A DNA stretch of 64,000 bases from Ursus arctos (GCF_023065955.2 NW_026622819.1:2013501-2077500), one strand, 5' to 3'. Positions 44,961 through 57,735 are shown, counted from the first letter of the stretch. Notes: generated by a model not told the origin, from the letters alone. Numbers and translations: made by a program.

Positions 44961-46719
44961 CGGAATTGAAGCTGATCTCATTTCCTCGGCTGCTCTGGGA
45001 GGGAGACACGTGGAGGTGCGCGGCTTCCTGTGTGCCCGTCGGGTCTCTGCAGTCCGCTCACATCAGGTCACGAGCGACTGGAAGCGTCCGTTTATTTTTA
45101 AACAAAGCTTTTGGGAAGGTGAGATTTCTCCTATTGGTCATTTCAAGCAACTTAATGCAACTGCAAAATTCCTTTTACGTTTTGCCCCTAAAGAGACCTT
45201 AGAGGTGACCGCTGCAGTGGCTCGTCGTCCGTGGGCAGGCCCCGCGAGCCCCGTGGCTGGGTCACGGGGAGTTCTGGAATCCTCTCCCACTCACCACTCC
45301 TTCTGCTCACTCTCCCTTTGGATGCAGAAAGCAGGAGGCTACGCGGCCCAAATCCCCCCAGTAGCCTCATTTCCGTGCCAAGGATCGGAGGTGCATAAGC
45401 TTTGTTAAGTCAAAACGTGTGACCCTGCAGTTTTCCTCCAGCTTAAAAAAACAACAATGCAAGACAAAACCAAACCAAACCCTCCCTGGAGGCGCAAAGC
45501 TCCGAGCGCACATTTCTGAGAGTAATTCAGTAAACAAGACCAGTCACGGAGCCGGCTCCTAGTGGGTTTGCAGAGACCAGGGAGCCTTTCCAGTTCCTGG
45601 CTCTGGACGAACCCCTGTTCTGCTGTGGAAGGTTCCTTCCTTCCTTCCTTCCTGTGGGAAGATCCGAGGATCTCCAGCAACGGCCACCTGATACAGAATA
45701 GCTCGGCCCAAACCATCCTGGCCAGGACAGAGGTCACTCTGAGAATGGAGTAGACATCCCACGGATGCCCCTGGGAGAGATGCTTCTCCTCACTTACGTC
45801 TGGCACGGCACCCTACCCTCTGGAACCTCGGTGTTTCCATCTATGAAATGCAGACGACGGTGTCCGCCCCACAGGACCCTGAACAAAGGCGATGGTCTTC
45901 TAAAGTGCTTGCGAAGAGCCTGACGTGGGGCAAGCCCGTTGTCCCTGCTGCTGGCGCTGAGTGCAGGGGCGCCCCGGGACGTGACCTGCTCTGTCCTCGT
46001 CTCTCCCCGTCCCTGCATGTGGGACTGCATTTAGGTGCGTCATTTGGTGGAAGGCATGTGCTGGAACACTTAGTGCTAAGTGCTAACCCACCAAACGGTG
46101 GCAGACGGCATAGGGATAATGACCTGCAAAATGTCGGAACTATGTTCCCGACTGGGGGACGGGGATGGTGGCATCTGCTTGATTGTGGGGACCTCAGCAT
46201 CCTTGTAGCTCTTTGTCCACTGAGGCTGCCTTCTTTTTCTGCCTGTTCTATGAAAGATCTGACTTGAGGAGCAAACGTTGGTCCCGTTTTACTGATAATC
46301 CTTTCCCTCCGACAACGTCACTGATGCATCCAGCAAAACCAGCAAGTAAACAGGCAAGAAAGCTTTGAGCGGGAGGCAGGAGATCCCCATGCCAGCGCCT
46401 GCTTCCCACTGCGAGGCCCTCCTCCAGCCTTAGTCGCTGCTGGGCTCCTCTTGCTAAGACCCATGGAGCTCAAGTTTGCCATGTGGGTGCACAGTGGGCA
46501 GGAGTCTGCAAACCAGCGAAGGAGAAGGCCGTTCTCAAGGCCAGAAGCCAGCTGTGGCCAAGGCCAGAGGAGGCGGGAGGAGAGACACCCCATCCCCGGG
46601 GGGTTGCCAGACGTAGAAGTCGTGGGGAGGGGCCTCGAGAAGTCATTGCAACAGGAGTCCTGATGCTGAGTCTGAGGAGGAAAAGGGTGAATTGTGATTT
46701 TTATGGGCAGAACAGTGAT
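44961..46719. other. Unassigned GC-moderate stretch
   Basis: Overlapping chance frames (44935-45408 plus, 45405-45806 minus, 45848-46267 plus) have no domains. A short (TTCC)n run is at 45629-45653. One MIR is embedded; otherwise no repeat is recognised. Confidence 0.5.
45808..45925 (+). mobile_element. MIR, sense, partial
   Basis: 'taccctctggaacctcggtgtttccatctatgaaatgcag' followed by 'ccccacaggaccctgaacaaagg' and 'aaagtgcttgcgaagagcctgac' matches the order of the MIR core and 3' part ('cctcagtttcctcatctgtaaaatg ... aaagcgcttagaacagtgcctgg'). Confidence 0.7.
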
Positions 46720-47340
46720 TAATATCTTTTCATACTAAAATTATTAAAACCCACATCTCAATAATCTCTTGTAAAGATTATTATGCAAAATGTTTAGAAT
46801 GTGTTGGGGGGTGTTTTTTCCCTGTCACTCTGCAAAATGAAGAGCCTGGAAGGAAAGGGAACCAACAGGGTAACTTTGGAGCATTTAAATATTCACAGAG
46901 TTAGAGAAACCAACTTGGGAGACTCGGATACAGCTCTACATTCTTTCATTGCTGCTGGTAAATTCTTAACAGGAGCACAAGGGCTTGCACAACGGTGTGC
47001 CATAAGCTGGAAAGTGCAGTGCATTCAATTTATTCCTCAGAATCTTCAGCGTTGGCCTCAAATTTGGTAAATTGGATACGTTTATTAATCTAATTTTCAG
47101 AAGGAACTTTTAGGATAGAATCAGTTCTAAAGAGCTCTAAAGAGCTCTCCAAATTTTATTTTAAGATTGACAGATTAAAATACAACTTTCTGGGCCTTCC
47201 AAATACACTTTTAAAAAGCATTACATTCAGTTTCTTAAAAACAGTAAAGGTAGTTTCAGTGGATCCATTTAGCCTTTTGGCTGCTAAACGTACATTTTAG
47301 CAACTTTTTTTTTTTATTGCCTGACACATAGTTAAACTGA
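46720..47340. promoter_or_regulatory. Candidate conserved noncoding block
   Basis: It begins abruptly with 'cagtgattaatatcttttc', followed by 'ctaaaattattaaaaccc', 'cataatctct'-like 'caataatctcttg' and 'gattattatgc', then 'gagcatttaaatattcac', 'cgtttattaatctaattttc'. Dense TAAT words, no repeat. A small palindromic tandem of 'agagctcta' occurs near 47130-47150. Enhancer-like by composition only. Confidence 0.35.
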
Positions 47341-49744
47341 AAACATACATCATTTTCCTTTATTTTGTGACTTCATTGTTCTCTTGGGTGTGTTGGGTGA
47401 CGCACACTGTTTCTCTCGATCGCAGGTCAGAGCAGGTGACCCGGAAGCTCCTAGAGACGACAGAAATAGGGTTTTATTAATTCCCAAGGGTTACGAGGAC
47501 GAGTTGCCTACAAAGGTGAGGTTTTAGGGCTCTGAGAACAGCATCCTTCCTGAGGCGGGTTTTTCCGCAGCGGTGACAACGAACCGAACCCCCCAGCACG
47601 CGTGTACAGGGCAGCCCTGTCACCTCCTGGGGGACCCAGCTGAGTCGAGACACCTGTTCCTAGGGACCCTGTCCTCCAGCACGGGACAGGCATGCAGGCT
47701 GCTCCGATGCAGGGGTTGGCTGGGTCCTTCCGACGGGGCCGCTCGGCGACGGAAGCCTCAGGCACGCTGCCGTCCTTAGGACACCACACAGTCCTTGCAC
47801 TGAACACCTTTGGCGCCATGGACTTCACACGTTCTGCAGTGCGGTCTCAAGCCAGTCACTTCCCAGCAACTTTCAAAGCCAATTACAGGCGGATACCATA
47901 TTAACAGAGTTTCTATGTTAAAACCATCCGTCGTGTGTCTCTTTGAATCATCCTGTCTTCTCTAAACCATAAGAGAGGTCCGATCTGCATAGGCTTGGAC
48001 GTCCTGACCTCAGCACACACCTGACGTCAGCAACATTTGGAAATAAGAGCATGAAAAGCTCATAGACAAACTGGGCAGATGTTTCCAGGAGAATCTATGT
48101 TCTATGTTCTCGTTTTTACATAAAAATGGTTTCTAAAAGCCTGACGAACACTTGAGAAGGCAGACCTTCTGCAGTCATTGGGGAATCACTTACCAGTTGC
48201 ATATGTTATAGGAGATGCTCGTCAGAAATGATGTCATTAAACAATATATCTTATATTAGTTGTATTCGATACCTGGTGTTAGCACATATCTAAAAACGAG
48301 TAAAAAGGTCAAGAGAAAATGATTAACATTAAACAGTGGAAAAGGCAGGAGAAAAAAAAAACAAAAAAAAGAAAAAGAAAAAAAGAAAATCCAGGTATTT
48401 CTCCCGTGTAGATCACGTCCAGTAGGAGAGACCTTTTAGAAACTTAAGGTGTTGGGAAAAGACGGCTGTAGTGCTTCTAATAAGAGAAAGCTACCACTAT
48501 TTTAAATTGATTAAATAAATTTAAAAATAGTAAAGAAATAATATCTGACAATTGTATTAAAAGGAGTGAGTGGGTCCCAACAGAAATGGACTTTATTTCA
48601 CAAGATCTACTCTCATCCCTAGTTGTCCTTTTTTTAATTCTAAAAACCCATTTAAATAAGAGTTTGGTTTTGAACATTGTTATGTATGTGGTTCCTTTTT
48701 CATTAAGACTTTCCCCCCACAGAAGGCATTTTCAAGTCGTTTTCAAAAGCTCTCCCACCAGACTTGCCTGTGAGAAGCAGGCAGAAGAGGGTCTGGCTTC
48801 TTCAGATCTGCAGACTTGGGCTCTCCCGGCAGGTCAGACCTCAGGAGAGGACTTTGTCATATGGAAATGTTTAACGGTCCAGCTCATAGCCTGTGGAGGC
48901 CGCCTTTTATCTTTGCAGGGTTTGAACATGATCCTTTCAAAGCCAGATAACCCAGGAAAGGCCTCGCAGTGAGTGCCCGGTGCGCGCTCCCAAGCCCCAG
49001 ACGCAGGTCCCCTCAGAGTCAGTTTCTAGAACCCGATAAGGAGGCTTTCCTGTTGTGTTCTACTTGGGCTTCGCTGCAAAGTAATGTGCTCTCAGCATTT
49101 TTATTTTTAACCAGAAGAAGCAATTTTAAAATTGAAAAAAAAAAAACCCAAAACATTAGCTATAAACTCAGGCTTTGAGATTTATTTGAATTTGCACATC
49201 TTCTAAGTATGTTGCGATATTTGAAGTCACCCTGAACACTCAACCTTATCAGCTTCATTTGAAGATCCCGTGCCTCCGATTGCCAAATCTACACACTCTG
49301 ACTTCTTGGCTAACTTTAGAAAAAAACAGTACATTTTTACTAATTTTTCACTAGCACTTTAAATGATAAAGACCTTGCATTTAATATGGATGAGGTCAGG
49401 AGCAGATTGCTATTGGCCAGACTGCATCAACGTAGATTTTCCACTCATGACAGGAGAGTGTGCCCAAGAACCTGCCCTCCCCAGCCGTCCTGACGACCAC
49501 TGCTTCTCTGCTACCCGGCAGGAAGGACCAGAATTGCCATACCCTCAGTCCAGAGCAGACCTTTTTTTTTTTTTTTTGTAAAACACAATAACAGCTAATT
49601 TAAATAATGAAAGAATGAACTTTTAACTTATTAAGTTCAATAGACATAAAATTACTCTGTCACGATACTGTAACAGTTTCTAAATGTCTACTTTCAACTT
49701 CTGTTCTTAGCTGGTAGTGGACAGAGGATGAACCTTTTGTAGAC
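47341..49744. other. Unassigned stretch with A-rich and T-run tracts
   Basis: GC-rich at 47400-47830, A/T-rich afterwards. An A-rich simple tract lies at 48351-48391, a short A-run near 49135 and a T17 run at 49561-49577. No SINE body or L1 end is attached to these runs. No gene is recognised. Confidence 0.45.
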
Positions 49745-51058
49745 CATCACTGCTAAATTGTGTCTATGGTCAATTGATTTTGGACAAGGGTGCCAAGACC
49801 ATTCAATGATAGGAAGAATAGTTTTTACAATAAATGGTGCTGGGACAACTAGATGGCCACATTCAAAAGGATGAAGTTGGATCCTTACACCATTTACAAA
49901 ATTAGCTCAAGATGGATCGATGATCTAAATGTATGAACTAAAACAATAAAACTCTTAGAAGAAAACACAGGGGTAAATTTCCGTGGCCGTGGAATTGGTG
50001 GTGGATCGTAGGTATGACACCAAAAGCATGAGCAAAGTACCAAACAGCAAGTTAGACTTCATCAAAATTAAAAACGTCTGTGCTTGAAAGGATGCCATGA
50101 AGAAATTGAAAAGACAATGGATGGAATGAGAGAAAATATTCACGAATTATGTATCTGATAAGGGGTTTGTGCATGGAATACATAAGGGACTCTTACGCTC
50201 AAAAATAAAAGACATACAATTCAATTTAAAAAAAGGACAAAGGAAGATACACAAATGTGCAATAAACACATGGAAGGAAGTTCCATGTCATTAGCCATCA
50301 GTGAAATGCAGATCAGAACCACAAGGAGATAGCACTTCCCACGTACCAGGAAGGCTCGAATCCGAAGTCGGAAACAAATGCGTGTGGGCATGAATACAGC
50401 AACATCAGAACCATCATACACTGTTGGTGGGAATGTACGACGGCACAGCCGCTTTGGAAGCAGCCTGGTGGCTCCTCCAAAGATTAAATCAAACATGGAC
50501 TCACCATAGGACCCAGCAATTCCACGCCTATTAATACTCAAGGTAAACAAAAATGTTCCCTATAAGAAAGCTGGAACACAAATGTTCACAGAAGCACGCA
50601 TCGTCATAGCCGAAAGATGGAAACCACTCAAATGCACATCAACGTACGAATGCATAAGCAAATATGGTCCATCCGCGGGACGGAAGACTAGTCCTCCACA
50701 GAAGGGAGTGAAATGCTGACCCAGGGTACAAGATGGATGAACCTCGAGGTTCATGAACATGAGGCTAGGCGAAAGAAGCCAAACAAAATGCCACATATTT
50801 TAGGATTCCAGTTATACAAAATGTCCAGAAGAGGCAGATTTATAGACACAGAGTAGATGAGTGGTTTCTTAGGGCTGGGGCCATGGGGGTCATAGGGAGT
50901 AAGAGCTAAAGACTTTGGGTTTCTTTCGAGGTTCTGATATTGACTGCATGACAGTTGCCCATAACTGTAAGTGTACCCAAAAGTATCGAGTTGCACCTTT
51001 TAAATAGATGAATTATACGATATGTAAATTATATTTCAATAGAGCTGCATTAAAAAGA
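49745..51058 (+). mobile_element. LINE-1 fragment, sense, ORF2 end plus 3' UTR
   Basis: In order: 'tggtcaattgattttggacaagggtgccaag', 'aaatggtgctgggacaactagatgg', 'gacttcatcaaaattaaaaacgtctg', 'gttggtgggaatgtacgac', 'ggacccagcaattccacgcc' and the 3' end 'gatatgtaaattatatttcaatagagctgc' with a short 'ttaaaaag' tail. Stops and indels are frequent, so it is an old dead copy, 5'-truncated within ORF2. Confidence 0.92.
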
Positions 51059-52599
51059 AGTCAGGGTAAACTCCTCACCCCGACTGTACTACATGCGAAC
51101 TCCCCGCGGTCCAAGAAAGCTCTACCCCACTCCCGAAGTGCCCTCCGAAATCTGAAACTGTGCTTGGCTGCCATCAGCAGAGAAGGCAACCCTTCCAGTC
51201 CAGGACAGGTGGCTTTCTGTAGAAAATCCAAAGGCAACCTCCCAGGTCCCAGAGGCGAACTCTGTCCTGGCGTCCAGCCCTGCAGACTGAAGGATGTGAA
51301 GGACGTTCCCTCCCTCCCATGGGGAGCCCTGCACTCTGCTCCCTCTGCACCTTCCCCTCTGTGGTTTGCTCCCAGGATAGTCAGAAGACCTTCTCTCCGG
51401 GAAGTCGTGTGAACGGAGGCAGGGGATCTCGTCCCCTGGATTTGGGAAGAGTCTCCACAGTCCAGCAGTACCTGATATCACGATAGATGGTGGAGAGCAC
51501 TCTAGGGCATCCACTTCGAAAGATTTCTCTCACTTCCAACCTTGCTCACCGTCTCACCAACTGCTCACTTGCGCAGCGACCACAAATCTTTCTTACTCGA
51601 GGCCACCGACATTTTGGCTGCCCTGGTGAACACAAGAGAGAGCGGATCCCACAGCTCTGGCCAGGTGCTGATCTGGATTTCAGGTCTGTGGAATGAATGC
51701 TGTTGACCTGTCAACGTTAGCCATTCAACGTCTTGTCCCCTCCCCAGACTATGTGGTAGGATTTTCTGCCATTTATTTAAAGAGGCCAGGAGCTGAGTAG
51801 ACAGAACGTCACAGAGAATTCCAACACCCATCGATATATTTGTGTGCATTGGAGCTTTTCTGCCACTTTGCTTCATGTACAAGCAGGAGATCGTTCTCAA
51901 GGGAGATTCATTCAAGAATTTGGCCACTTTTCCCAGAAGTCTACTCCTGAATTATTCTACCCCAACTTTAGAATTATAAAGAATGTAGGATATGCAATGA
52001 AAATTATAATGATCTATTTAAATGGACCCTGTGTGCCTAATGCAAACAAAACCTCTTGGCTTCCCATAGAGACCAGAAGATTAAAATTGTCTTCACAAAA
52101 ACTTTAAAATTTTTCCAAAAGAAAAAGAAAACAACGGAACTGCTGTTTTTGGTTTTTATTAAGCTGTGCACAGTGTTGGTGGCTTTGGCCCATTTAGACA
52201 CCAAAGCCTCGTCCCAGGATCTGGTCTGTGACCTGACACTTGCAGCCTTGAGACTAACGGTCAGGTGCGTGACAGTTGTGATGGCCCAACGTGACCCCAC
52301 ACAGCTGCTCAAAGAGGGTTTGCTCCCCAAATGTCTTCCTTTGTTCCTCCGCAGACGGCTGCCTATCCCCCAGCTTGTCTTTATCAGCACACCTGTGGGT
52401 GAGCACAGGCTGGAATGTTTGATGTGGGGCAAGTCAAGTTGTTTTTAAAAATTAAAAGTCATGAAACCTGCTTCCTGACTGGTGGTATTTGATCCTTAGC
52501 ACTGGGCTCCCCAGCTCGTGCCTTAAAACACAGATCATCTTGGGGAGGAGGAAAGGAATAAAGGCAGGACAGTAAAGAGCGTTCCTAAGCCCCTCTTTG
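51059..52599. other. Unassigned sequence
   Basis: GC-rich at 51060-51700 with overlapping frames on both strands (51008-51412 plus, 51122-51514 minus; 52037-52432 minus, 52056-52448 plus) and no domains. Such mutual overlap argues against real coding. No repeat is recognised. Confidence 0.5.
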
Positions 52600-52745
52600 C
52601 TCCAGGCATTCTGTATATTGACCATTTCTTATTACGATCCTTTAGGATTGATCGTATTATTATTGCCATTTTAAAAATGAGCAACCTGAAGCTAAAGATG
52701 TTTACGGAACTGGTCAAAGATCACGAGGAAGTTTACAGAATAGGA
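52600..52745 (-). mobile_element. MIR, antisense
   Basis: 'attattattgccattttaaaaatgagcaacctgaag' at about 52657-52692, followed by 'ggtcaaagatcacgagg', is the complement of the MIR core ('cattttacagatgaggaaactgag ... ccaaggtcacac'). Confidence 0.75.
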
Positions 52746-53325
52746 CCAAGAAAAACCTGGCAGTCGTCGTCTTATGGTCTGCACGTCAGTCCCCGACGGT
52801 GACTTTCATGCCCCTTGGGTTAGTCCAGGGGACCGTGCCTGGTTGGTAGAACTCTTACCTGGGTGCCTTCCTCCCTGCATCCCAGGCTCTTTGTTGCTAC
52901 TGCCTTCTTCAAATGCTGTAGAGCCCAAGAGGCCGGTGTTTGGCTGGAGAGTGTGACCTGGAAATTGTGGTAACTGATGCCAGCATTCAGGTATGCAGTG
53001 CTGCTGGGATGGTGGACAGTCCGTGGATTTGCCGCATGCCAGTTCTTGGGGGTCAGCTCTGGCACAGTAAATAGACTCCCGGGTGCCTGTCCTGCTAATT
53101 TCGTGTGTGAAATGGGCTTTTATATGAATAGCCCCTGCAGTGCAGGCTTATTCCCTGGGTGGAGTCCAACTCCCTCCAGCGGGCTTCTTGAGGTGCCGGT
53201 CTCTATCACGTCTGACGTGGAAAGCCTCTGCCGTTGACAGGAGCCTAGAAGAGCCCCAGGACACCCTCACATTGTTCAGTATAAGCTCTTGCTCTTGCCT
53301 TTTAAAAGACTTCACTTTCTCAGGT
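52746..53325. other. Unassigned sequence
   Basis: GC-moderate single-copy-looking DNA between an antisense MIR and an antisense L1. Short overlapping frames, no domain or RNA gene recognised. Confidence 0.5.
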
Positions 53326-54150
53326 TAAGCAGAGTTGAAAGGAAGGTACAGGGATTCCGCATAGAGCCCCTACCCCCACAGCAGCTCTGCCACCGTGACA
53401 TTCCCGGCAGAGTGGCGCTTGTGTTGTGATGGATGAACCCACAGGAAAACAGTTGACATTGGGTTCATTCTTGGAGTGGCGTGCCCCCTGAGTTTGGACA
53501 AAGGTCATGACACGTATCCACCACGTCGGTCCCATACGGAGTGTTTTCACTGCTCTAAGAATCCTCCACCCACTCATCCCTTCTCTTAACTGGGAAAGCC
53601 CTCATCCTTTGACTGTCTCCATAGTTTTGCATTTTCCAGAATGTCATCTAGTTGGAATCCTACAGTGTGGAGGCTTTTGGGATTGACTTCTTGCGCTTAG
53701 TAATGTGCATTTAAGTTTCCGCCATGTCTTTTGGTCCTTGAAAGCTCATTTCTTTTGGTGCAATATTCCATTGTCTGGATGCACCACAGTTAATGTATCT
53801 CTTCACCTACTGGAGGATGTCCTGGTTGCTCCCAAGTTTCAGCAATTATGAATAACGCTGCTATAAACATCCCCGTGTGGGTTTCAACTCCTCTGGATAA
53901 ACACCAAGGAGCACGATGGCTGGGCCGTATGGTATGAGTAGGTCAAGTTTTGTGAGACGACCAAACTGTCTTCCAGAGTGGTTGTGCTGCCTCTTGTTTC
54001 CACGAGCAGTGAACGAGGGTCCCTGTGCCTCCGTCGTTGGTATTTGGTGCTGTCAGTGCTCTGGATTTTGGCCATTCCAATGTGTGCACAGTGGAGTCTC
54101 ACTGTTATTCCTAACACTTGTTTTCACCAAGCTGCTCCATGTCATCGGGA
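53326..54150 (-). mobile_element. Old LINE-1 fragment, antisense, 3' UTR and ORF2 end
   Basis: It begins with an antisense 3' UTR ('gttgaaaggaaggtacagggattccgcatagagcccc'). Then come 'gtctccatagttttgcattttccagaatgtcat', 'catgtcttttggtccttgaaagctcatttctttt', 'tatgaataacgctgctataaacatcc' and 'cttccagagtggttgtgctgcc', in antisense ORF2-end order. Frames are disrupted throughout. Confidence 0.9.
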
Positions 54151-54231
54151 TAGATTTTCAAACACCCAATAGATCTAGAATATAAAGCCTTCTGAAACTC
54201 CCGGTCAGGTTTTGGTATTTTACTCCCTGTG

Positions 54232-54272
54232 ATGTGTGTGTGTGTGTGCATGTGTGTGTGTGTGTGTGTGTT
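54232..54272. repeat. (TG)n microsatellite
   Basis: About twenty TG units with one CA interruption, followed closely by a G-run. Confidence 0.97.
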
Positions 54273-54429
54273 GCAGAGGTGGGGGGGTGGATTCGTAAAC
54301 TAAAGGTGTCATTAGTTAATCTAACACTAACAAAGAAACATAACAGAGACACGCAGTATACCAAAGACGACGGCGACCTAATCTGGAAGTGACTGGACTG
54401 GAGAGGAAAGTGCCAGTCTCCCGGACAAG

Positions 54430-55205
54430 ACTCTACACTGCCGGATACTCATCTCTCCTGACTTAATTTATAAATACTGTGTGATTCCAATCGAAACGCT
54501 AAGGTTCACCTGAAAGTCTAAACGGATGTTGTAGTCGAGATAGTTTAAGAGAGCACTGAGAGCGATTCTCTACTTGCCAGACAGCCCAAGGCGTGCGAGG
54601 CTACGATAAAGGCAGAGTGAGCAGAAGAGAGAGGGAGAAATGAAATAGTGTGGACACACCAGAAACGGTCTGAATTATAACGAAATCTTCAGTGGATGAT
54701 GCGTGAGGCATTTGGAATGATCCAGGAAAGGTCTCTGCGCAAAAGCAAACCCGAGACGGGCTGGAGCTCCATACATGACGGGGACAGAGGACGTCTGTCT
54801 CCCTCGGAATAACGTCAGAGATCGCAGCCGTCAGAGACTGACGGAGAAGCTAATTAAAATGGAAAGAAAAATCATTTGGCATGTAAAACAATCAACACCA
54901 TCAACACGCTGACAGTTGAACGAGAAAACAGGACAACGTCGTGCCCCCCACCGCTGACAAAGGACTTTTATTCTTCATGTGGAATAACGAGAAAACCTAC
55001 GATAAAGAAAAAATATAAATAACAATAAAAATGAGAATTGATAATAATCATGTTTTACAAAAGATAGAGGAGTGAGTGGACTTCTAAAAATATTCAGATT
55101 CACTAGAAATAAGAAAAATAAAACTTAAAATTGTGAGATAAATTTTACTGCCAGATCAGCTTGGATTCAAAAGAACACCGCTGTTCAGTGCTGGCTGTGG
55201 CGCTG
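54430..55205 (+). mobile_element. Very old LINE-1 fragment, sense
   Basis: 'tactgtgtgattccaatcgaaacgctaagg', 'cacctgaaagtctaaacggatg' and, further on, 'ttcagattcactagaaataagaaaaataaaacttaaaattgtgagata' follow the sense ORF2 order ('ttcaatgcaatcccaatcaaaatccc ... ctagtcattagagaaatgcaaattaaaaccacaatgagata'). CpG-rich substitutions show great age. The ends are uncertain, and an internal deletion is likely. Confidence 0.6.
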
Positions 55206-56149
55206 GGAGGTGGGCGAGAGGTCCTTGACCTCTGTCAAGGACGTGGCCTCGGGTTAGCACTCGTGTGTGTGAGAACTCATTTTGTTCAGTGTCTAAACAG
55301 ACAATGGGACACGCACTAGGTAAGAAGGGAACATTTTGCTTAATACATAGGTACATATTATCCCCCACAGAGGTATGCACGGGTAGTTACAACAGACACG
55401 TAACAAAAGAATCATGTTTCTAGTGCTAGGGTAGTAAAATTGGGAGTTTGTTTAAAATCTGTTTTCTGAGCTGCCGTGTTTTTGGCATCGAGTATATTCT
55501 GATAACATATGAAATGCTCTTTGAAAAAATAAACGCTTTAGTTCATGGAGAAGTAATTCAATAAGTAGCCATAATATAAATAAATGAATAATTTAAAATA
55601 GGATGCAACTGATTGTTTATTCGTTAAATAACCCTTATACTTCTGAAAAGAGAAAGTACGAGTCCAATGATAAGTACAAGAATAAATCTCAGCACACACA
55701 GAAAACAGGTACAGCTGAATTTCCCCTTTTCTGTGTATCCATGGCAGGACATAAAGGGCGGAACAATCCCATGTTTTGGAATGCATGCTCGCTTTTGCAG
55801 GACTTGGGAGGTCTAATTCCGCCAGATCGCGCTGATTCCCGGAGGCAGAGTTCTTGCAGGAATCCAGCACAATTGCACGTTCTTCATCGTGGGGCCGTGC
55901 GCTGGATCTGTGAACCGGATGCGTGGGAACCCTCGCAACACCGTGATTTTGTTCGGGTCTGAACAAAAACATGCAGCGAGAGCGCATCACGCAGAGAGGT
56001 GAGTGTGAGCCCACCTCCGTTACCCCTTTGAGAAACCAGGCTGTCTAACGCAGACATAAGGATGCCAAAATCCACCCACACAAAGGACTTATTTTAGTTT
56101 GGGGGCAAGTCTCGAACGGCCCACTTTCTGCTGAGCTACCACGGGGAAC
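55206..56149. other. Unassigned sequence
   Basis: A/T-rich at 55400-55700, then GC-richer. A 158-codon minus frame (55538-56014) and a 119-codon plus frame (55603-55962) overlap each other and have no domain. No repeat is recognised. Confidence 0.5.
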
Positions 56150-57010
56150 AAGCTCACAGTTACTTTGGATGGGTATGGTTTAAAAAAAACCTTACTAAAA
56201 TATTTTCTGATTCTATAGCATTTGATAAAGTCAGGGAGTTTTTTGATGTGTTTTCTTTTAAAGTGAATGGGTGCTGTTTTGGCAACTTTGATATTTCATT
56301 TGAAGGGAGTATAATAAACTGTTTTCTTTGTATTGATTGAAGAAATATGGTGCTTATTTTTTTGCTCGGTTTTCTAGTAGTTGTTCAATAGGGTTAGAGG
56401 GCAACGCCATCTGTTTCCTAACAGGACATTTTGTGTAAGATTTGCAAGTCCTACAGGCACCTTTAAGCATGGATAAATATGCACTCTTGGTTTCAGATGG
56501 CTAGTTTTTTACTACCAAAGGATGATTATGTTGTGTGCCTTGAGACATTGGCCATAATATATTTCCTGTCCCTTTATTGCATTTTGGAATCATAAACAAT
56601 GACTGTTTGGCTCAAAGCCATTTATTCAGCCCAAAAAGACATTATTTGCACAACAAAAATCAATAAAAATGTTACTAGGTCTGGCTGGATACTTTGCTTA
56701 ACTGTGATATTTGTCTATCACTGATGGCATACCATCTCTCGCAGGAGACTGGGGCCAAAACACAGCTATCGATCCAGTCAGCGATGATGGATACTGGCAT
56801 TTGGAAAGAGCTGCTGTAGAGAATCTCGATTAAAAAAATATTTCTAGGTTTTGCCTGGAGCAGAGTCAAGATAACCCGACTGAGGAGATTTTCTCTGTTC
56901 TGTTGGGTTTCTCCCTCTTGTGGTGGAGAAGCGCTCCGGACCAAAGTCATTATGGAAAGAATTAAGTCAATCTCTGTTTAGCCAAAGGCTTTGGCATCAT
57001 ATCAAGCTTA
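56150..57010. promoter_or_regulatory. Candidate conserved noncoding block
   Basis: A long non-repetitive A/T-rich block with ordered complexity: 'attctatagcatttgataaagtc', 'ctttgtattgattgaag', 'gcatggataaatatgcac', 'tttattgcattttggaatc', 'catttattcagcccaaaaag' and 'caataaaaatgttac'. No open frame of interest. Among the best candidates in the window for an ancient enhancer or an unspliced noncoding RNA, on composition only. Confidence 0.38.
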
Positions 57011-57164
57011 GCTGATTTAGACCCCATCCCCTGTCCTTTTCATCACCTCAAAGCTTGGGGAAAGCATTTTATAGACACCAAGGGTGGGGAGGTGCCGGGC
57101 AAGGCTCCGGTCTGCCTTTTCTCTCTTTCTACGTTATCTGTTTACGTCTAGAAAAATAGGACCA

Positions 57165-57520
57165 GCTCTTCCCCCAGATAATTAACTATGCAGCAGCACT
57201 TTTGAAATGAACAATTTAGTTAATACTAAAGGTGTTAACTGAAACCGAGCCGGCTGAGTGATACAGAAAACATACCGAATAGGCGATAGACAATTTATTG
57301 CCGCGAGCTGGAGGGGAAAAAAAGTGATATATTATCCTCCAGTCTCATAAATTTAAAATATGAAATTGTTTTTCATTTTTCACTTGCTATCTCCCCCCCT
57401 CCAGCATAAATCTGATCCGTGGAGCCATGGTGAAGGTGGTAGGAGGTGGAAAATATTTTTATTTTATTTTACTCCATTGCACTTTATTTTATGTATTTGT
57501 GTATTTATACCACACCTTTT
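57165..57520. promoter_or_regulatory. Candidate conserved noncoding block
   Basis: 'agataattaactatgcagc', 'gaacaatttagttaatac', 'gacaatttattgccgcgagc' and 'gatatattatcctcc' lie within 57175-57350, followed by an A/T-rich stretch. Homeodomain words and an absence of repeats suggest an enhancer. Inference only. Confidence 0.35.
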
Positions 57521-57559
57521 CCAAAAAGACTTCGTGGAAAAAATGGAGCTATTTGACTA

Positions 57560-57735
57560 GAGGCCCAGCGTTCACAGCGGCCAAGGGTGGACCCCCGTGC
57601 TGCCTCAGAGGGGCGGGCAGCTGCTCAAACGCTCGGCTCCGCGGCAGCTCAGAGCAGGTTCCAGAGTCGGGCTCCGTGCGCCCCCGGCCGGGATGACCCC
57701 AGAGGGGACCCCCGCGGGGATGGCTCCTGGGGTTC
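57560..57735. other. Short GC/CpG-rich patch
   Basis: CpG-dense sequence ('aacgctcggctccgcggc', 'gcccccggccgggatg') of under 200 bp beside an A/T-rich block. It is below the size of a typical CpG island, and the three overlapping open frames across it have no domains. Confidence 0.5.

Noticed and set aside
49561..49577. T17 run as the tail of an antisense retroposon
   Set aside because: No SINE, L1 or transcript-like body, and no AATAAA complement, follows it.
54158..54364. His/Thr-rich minus frame
   Set aside because: It is a translation of the (CA)n microsatellite.
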